A stretch of DNA of 23,584 nt from an uncultured Alphaproteobacteria bacterium (lineage in GTDB: Bacteria; Pseudomonadota; Alphaproteobacteria; Micavibrionales; Micavibrionaceae), in NCBI GenBank assembly GCA_946480475.1, contig CAMLJM010000033.1:1-23584 (forward strand). The letters are read 5' to 3'. The position numbers and the translations under genes were made by a program. A model generated the notes under the pieces. The model saw only the letters and a list, made by a program, of their open reading frames with translations, ran no database searches and was not told where the DNA came from. Of the stretch, positions 23,506 to 23,584 are shown in pieces; position 1 is the first letter of the stretch; each line of letters opens with the position of its first letter.

Positions 23506-23582
23506 GCGCCCGTAGCTCAGTTGGATAGAGTGCCGGTTTCCGAAGCCGTAGGTCGCAGGTTCGAATCCTGCCGGGCGCGCCA
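23506..23582 (+). tRNA. tRNA-Arg (anticodon CCG)
   Basis: A complete 77-base cloverleaf. The acceptor stem is GCGCCCG (23506-23512) with CGGGCGC (23572-23578), then discriminator G and an encoded CCA (23580-23582). The D-arm has GCTC/GAGT, the anticodon loop TTCCGAA presents CCG, the variable region is AGGTC, and the T-arm is GCAGG-TTCGAAT-CCTGC. The first pair of the anticodon stem is a C-U mismatch. It reads the arginine codon CGG. Confidence 0.95.
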
Positions 23583-23584
23583 CT

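Overview
The window is a stretch of bacterial chromosome, almost certainly from an alphaproteobacterium. Three things point there: a circularly permuted (two-piece) tmRNA gene in which the CCA-ending acceptor piece precedes the coding piece, an alphaproteobacterial-type SspB with a C-terminal ClpX-binding tail, and the order hflK-hflC-degP-miaA beside folA/thyA. The exact family is not decidable by eye. No insertion sequence, phage gene, integrase or CRISPR array was seen. Most genes are core housekeeping functions, mixed with several lineage-specific small proteins.

Layout. 107-3149 (+): a YbaL-type cation/proton antiporter with a nucleotide-binding RCK domain, and four bases later an FAD/NAD(P)-binding YdhS-like protein. 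3158-5080: an isolated flagellar-rod-like (FlgC-type) protein (-), a tryptophan-rich secreted protein of unknown function (+), and a lipoprotein-OsmC pair (-) with a good promoter at 5052-5080. 5081-5433 has no convincing gene but holds a minus-strand terminator and a cluster of palindromes. 5434-10188 (-): miaA, degP, hflC and hflK, an envelope/membrane protein quality-control block plus tRNA modification, with a strong terminator between hflC and degP. 10272-13564: mrp (+), then folA, an HD-domain phosphohydrolase and thyA (-), a folate/dTMP cassette. 13721-15277 (+): a small membrane protein, a HAD phosphatase, and the two-piece tmRNA with its own promoter and terminator. 15288-17497: an RNase H-like protein (-) and a WaaL/Wzy-type membrane ligase with a TPR tail (+). 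17625-19066 (+): sspB overlapping an alpha/beta hydrolase. 19154-21346: a protein built of two winged-helix-like repeats (+), a periplasmic glutathione peroxidase (-) and an ABC ATPase without an adjacent permease (+). 21379-23391 (+): an AsmA-family protein with an Ala/Pro/Glu tail, a terminator, and a complete tRNA-Arg(CCG) at the right edge.

Functional links. tmRNA tags stalled proteins, SspB delivers tagged proteins to ClpXP, and HflKC and DegP handle membrane and periplasmic quality control, so much of the window concerns proteostasis. The encoded tmRNA tag is unusually interesting: 23 codons containing two copies of the Ala-Asn-Asp motif that SspB is known to read at the tag N-terminus. 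Other points worth following are the HD phosphohydrolase with an N-terminal extension inside the thyA/folA cassette, the duplicated winged-helix protein, the orphan FlgC-like protein, and the silent-looking interval at 5081-5433. Start codons were moved inward from the longest open frame for the lipoprotein, hflC, hflK, mrp, folA, gpx, the membrane ligase and asmA, using ribosome binding sites, signal peptides or family alignment.
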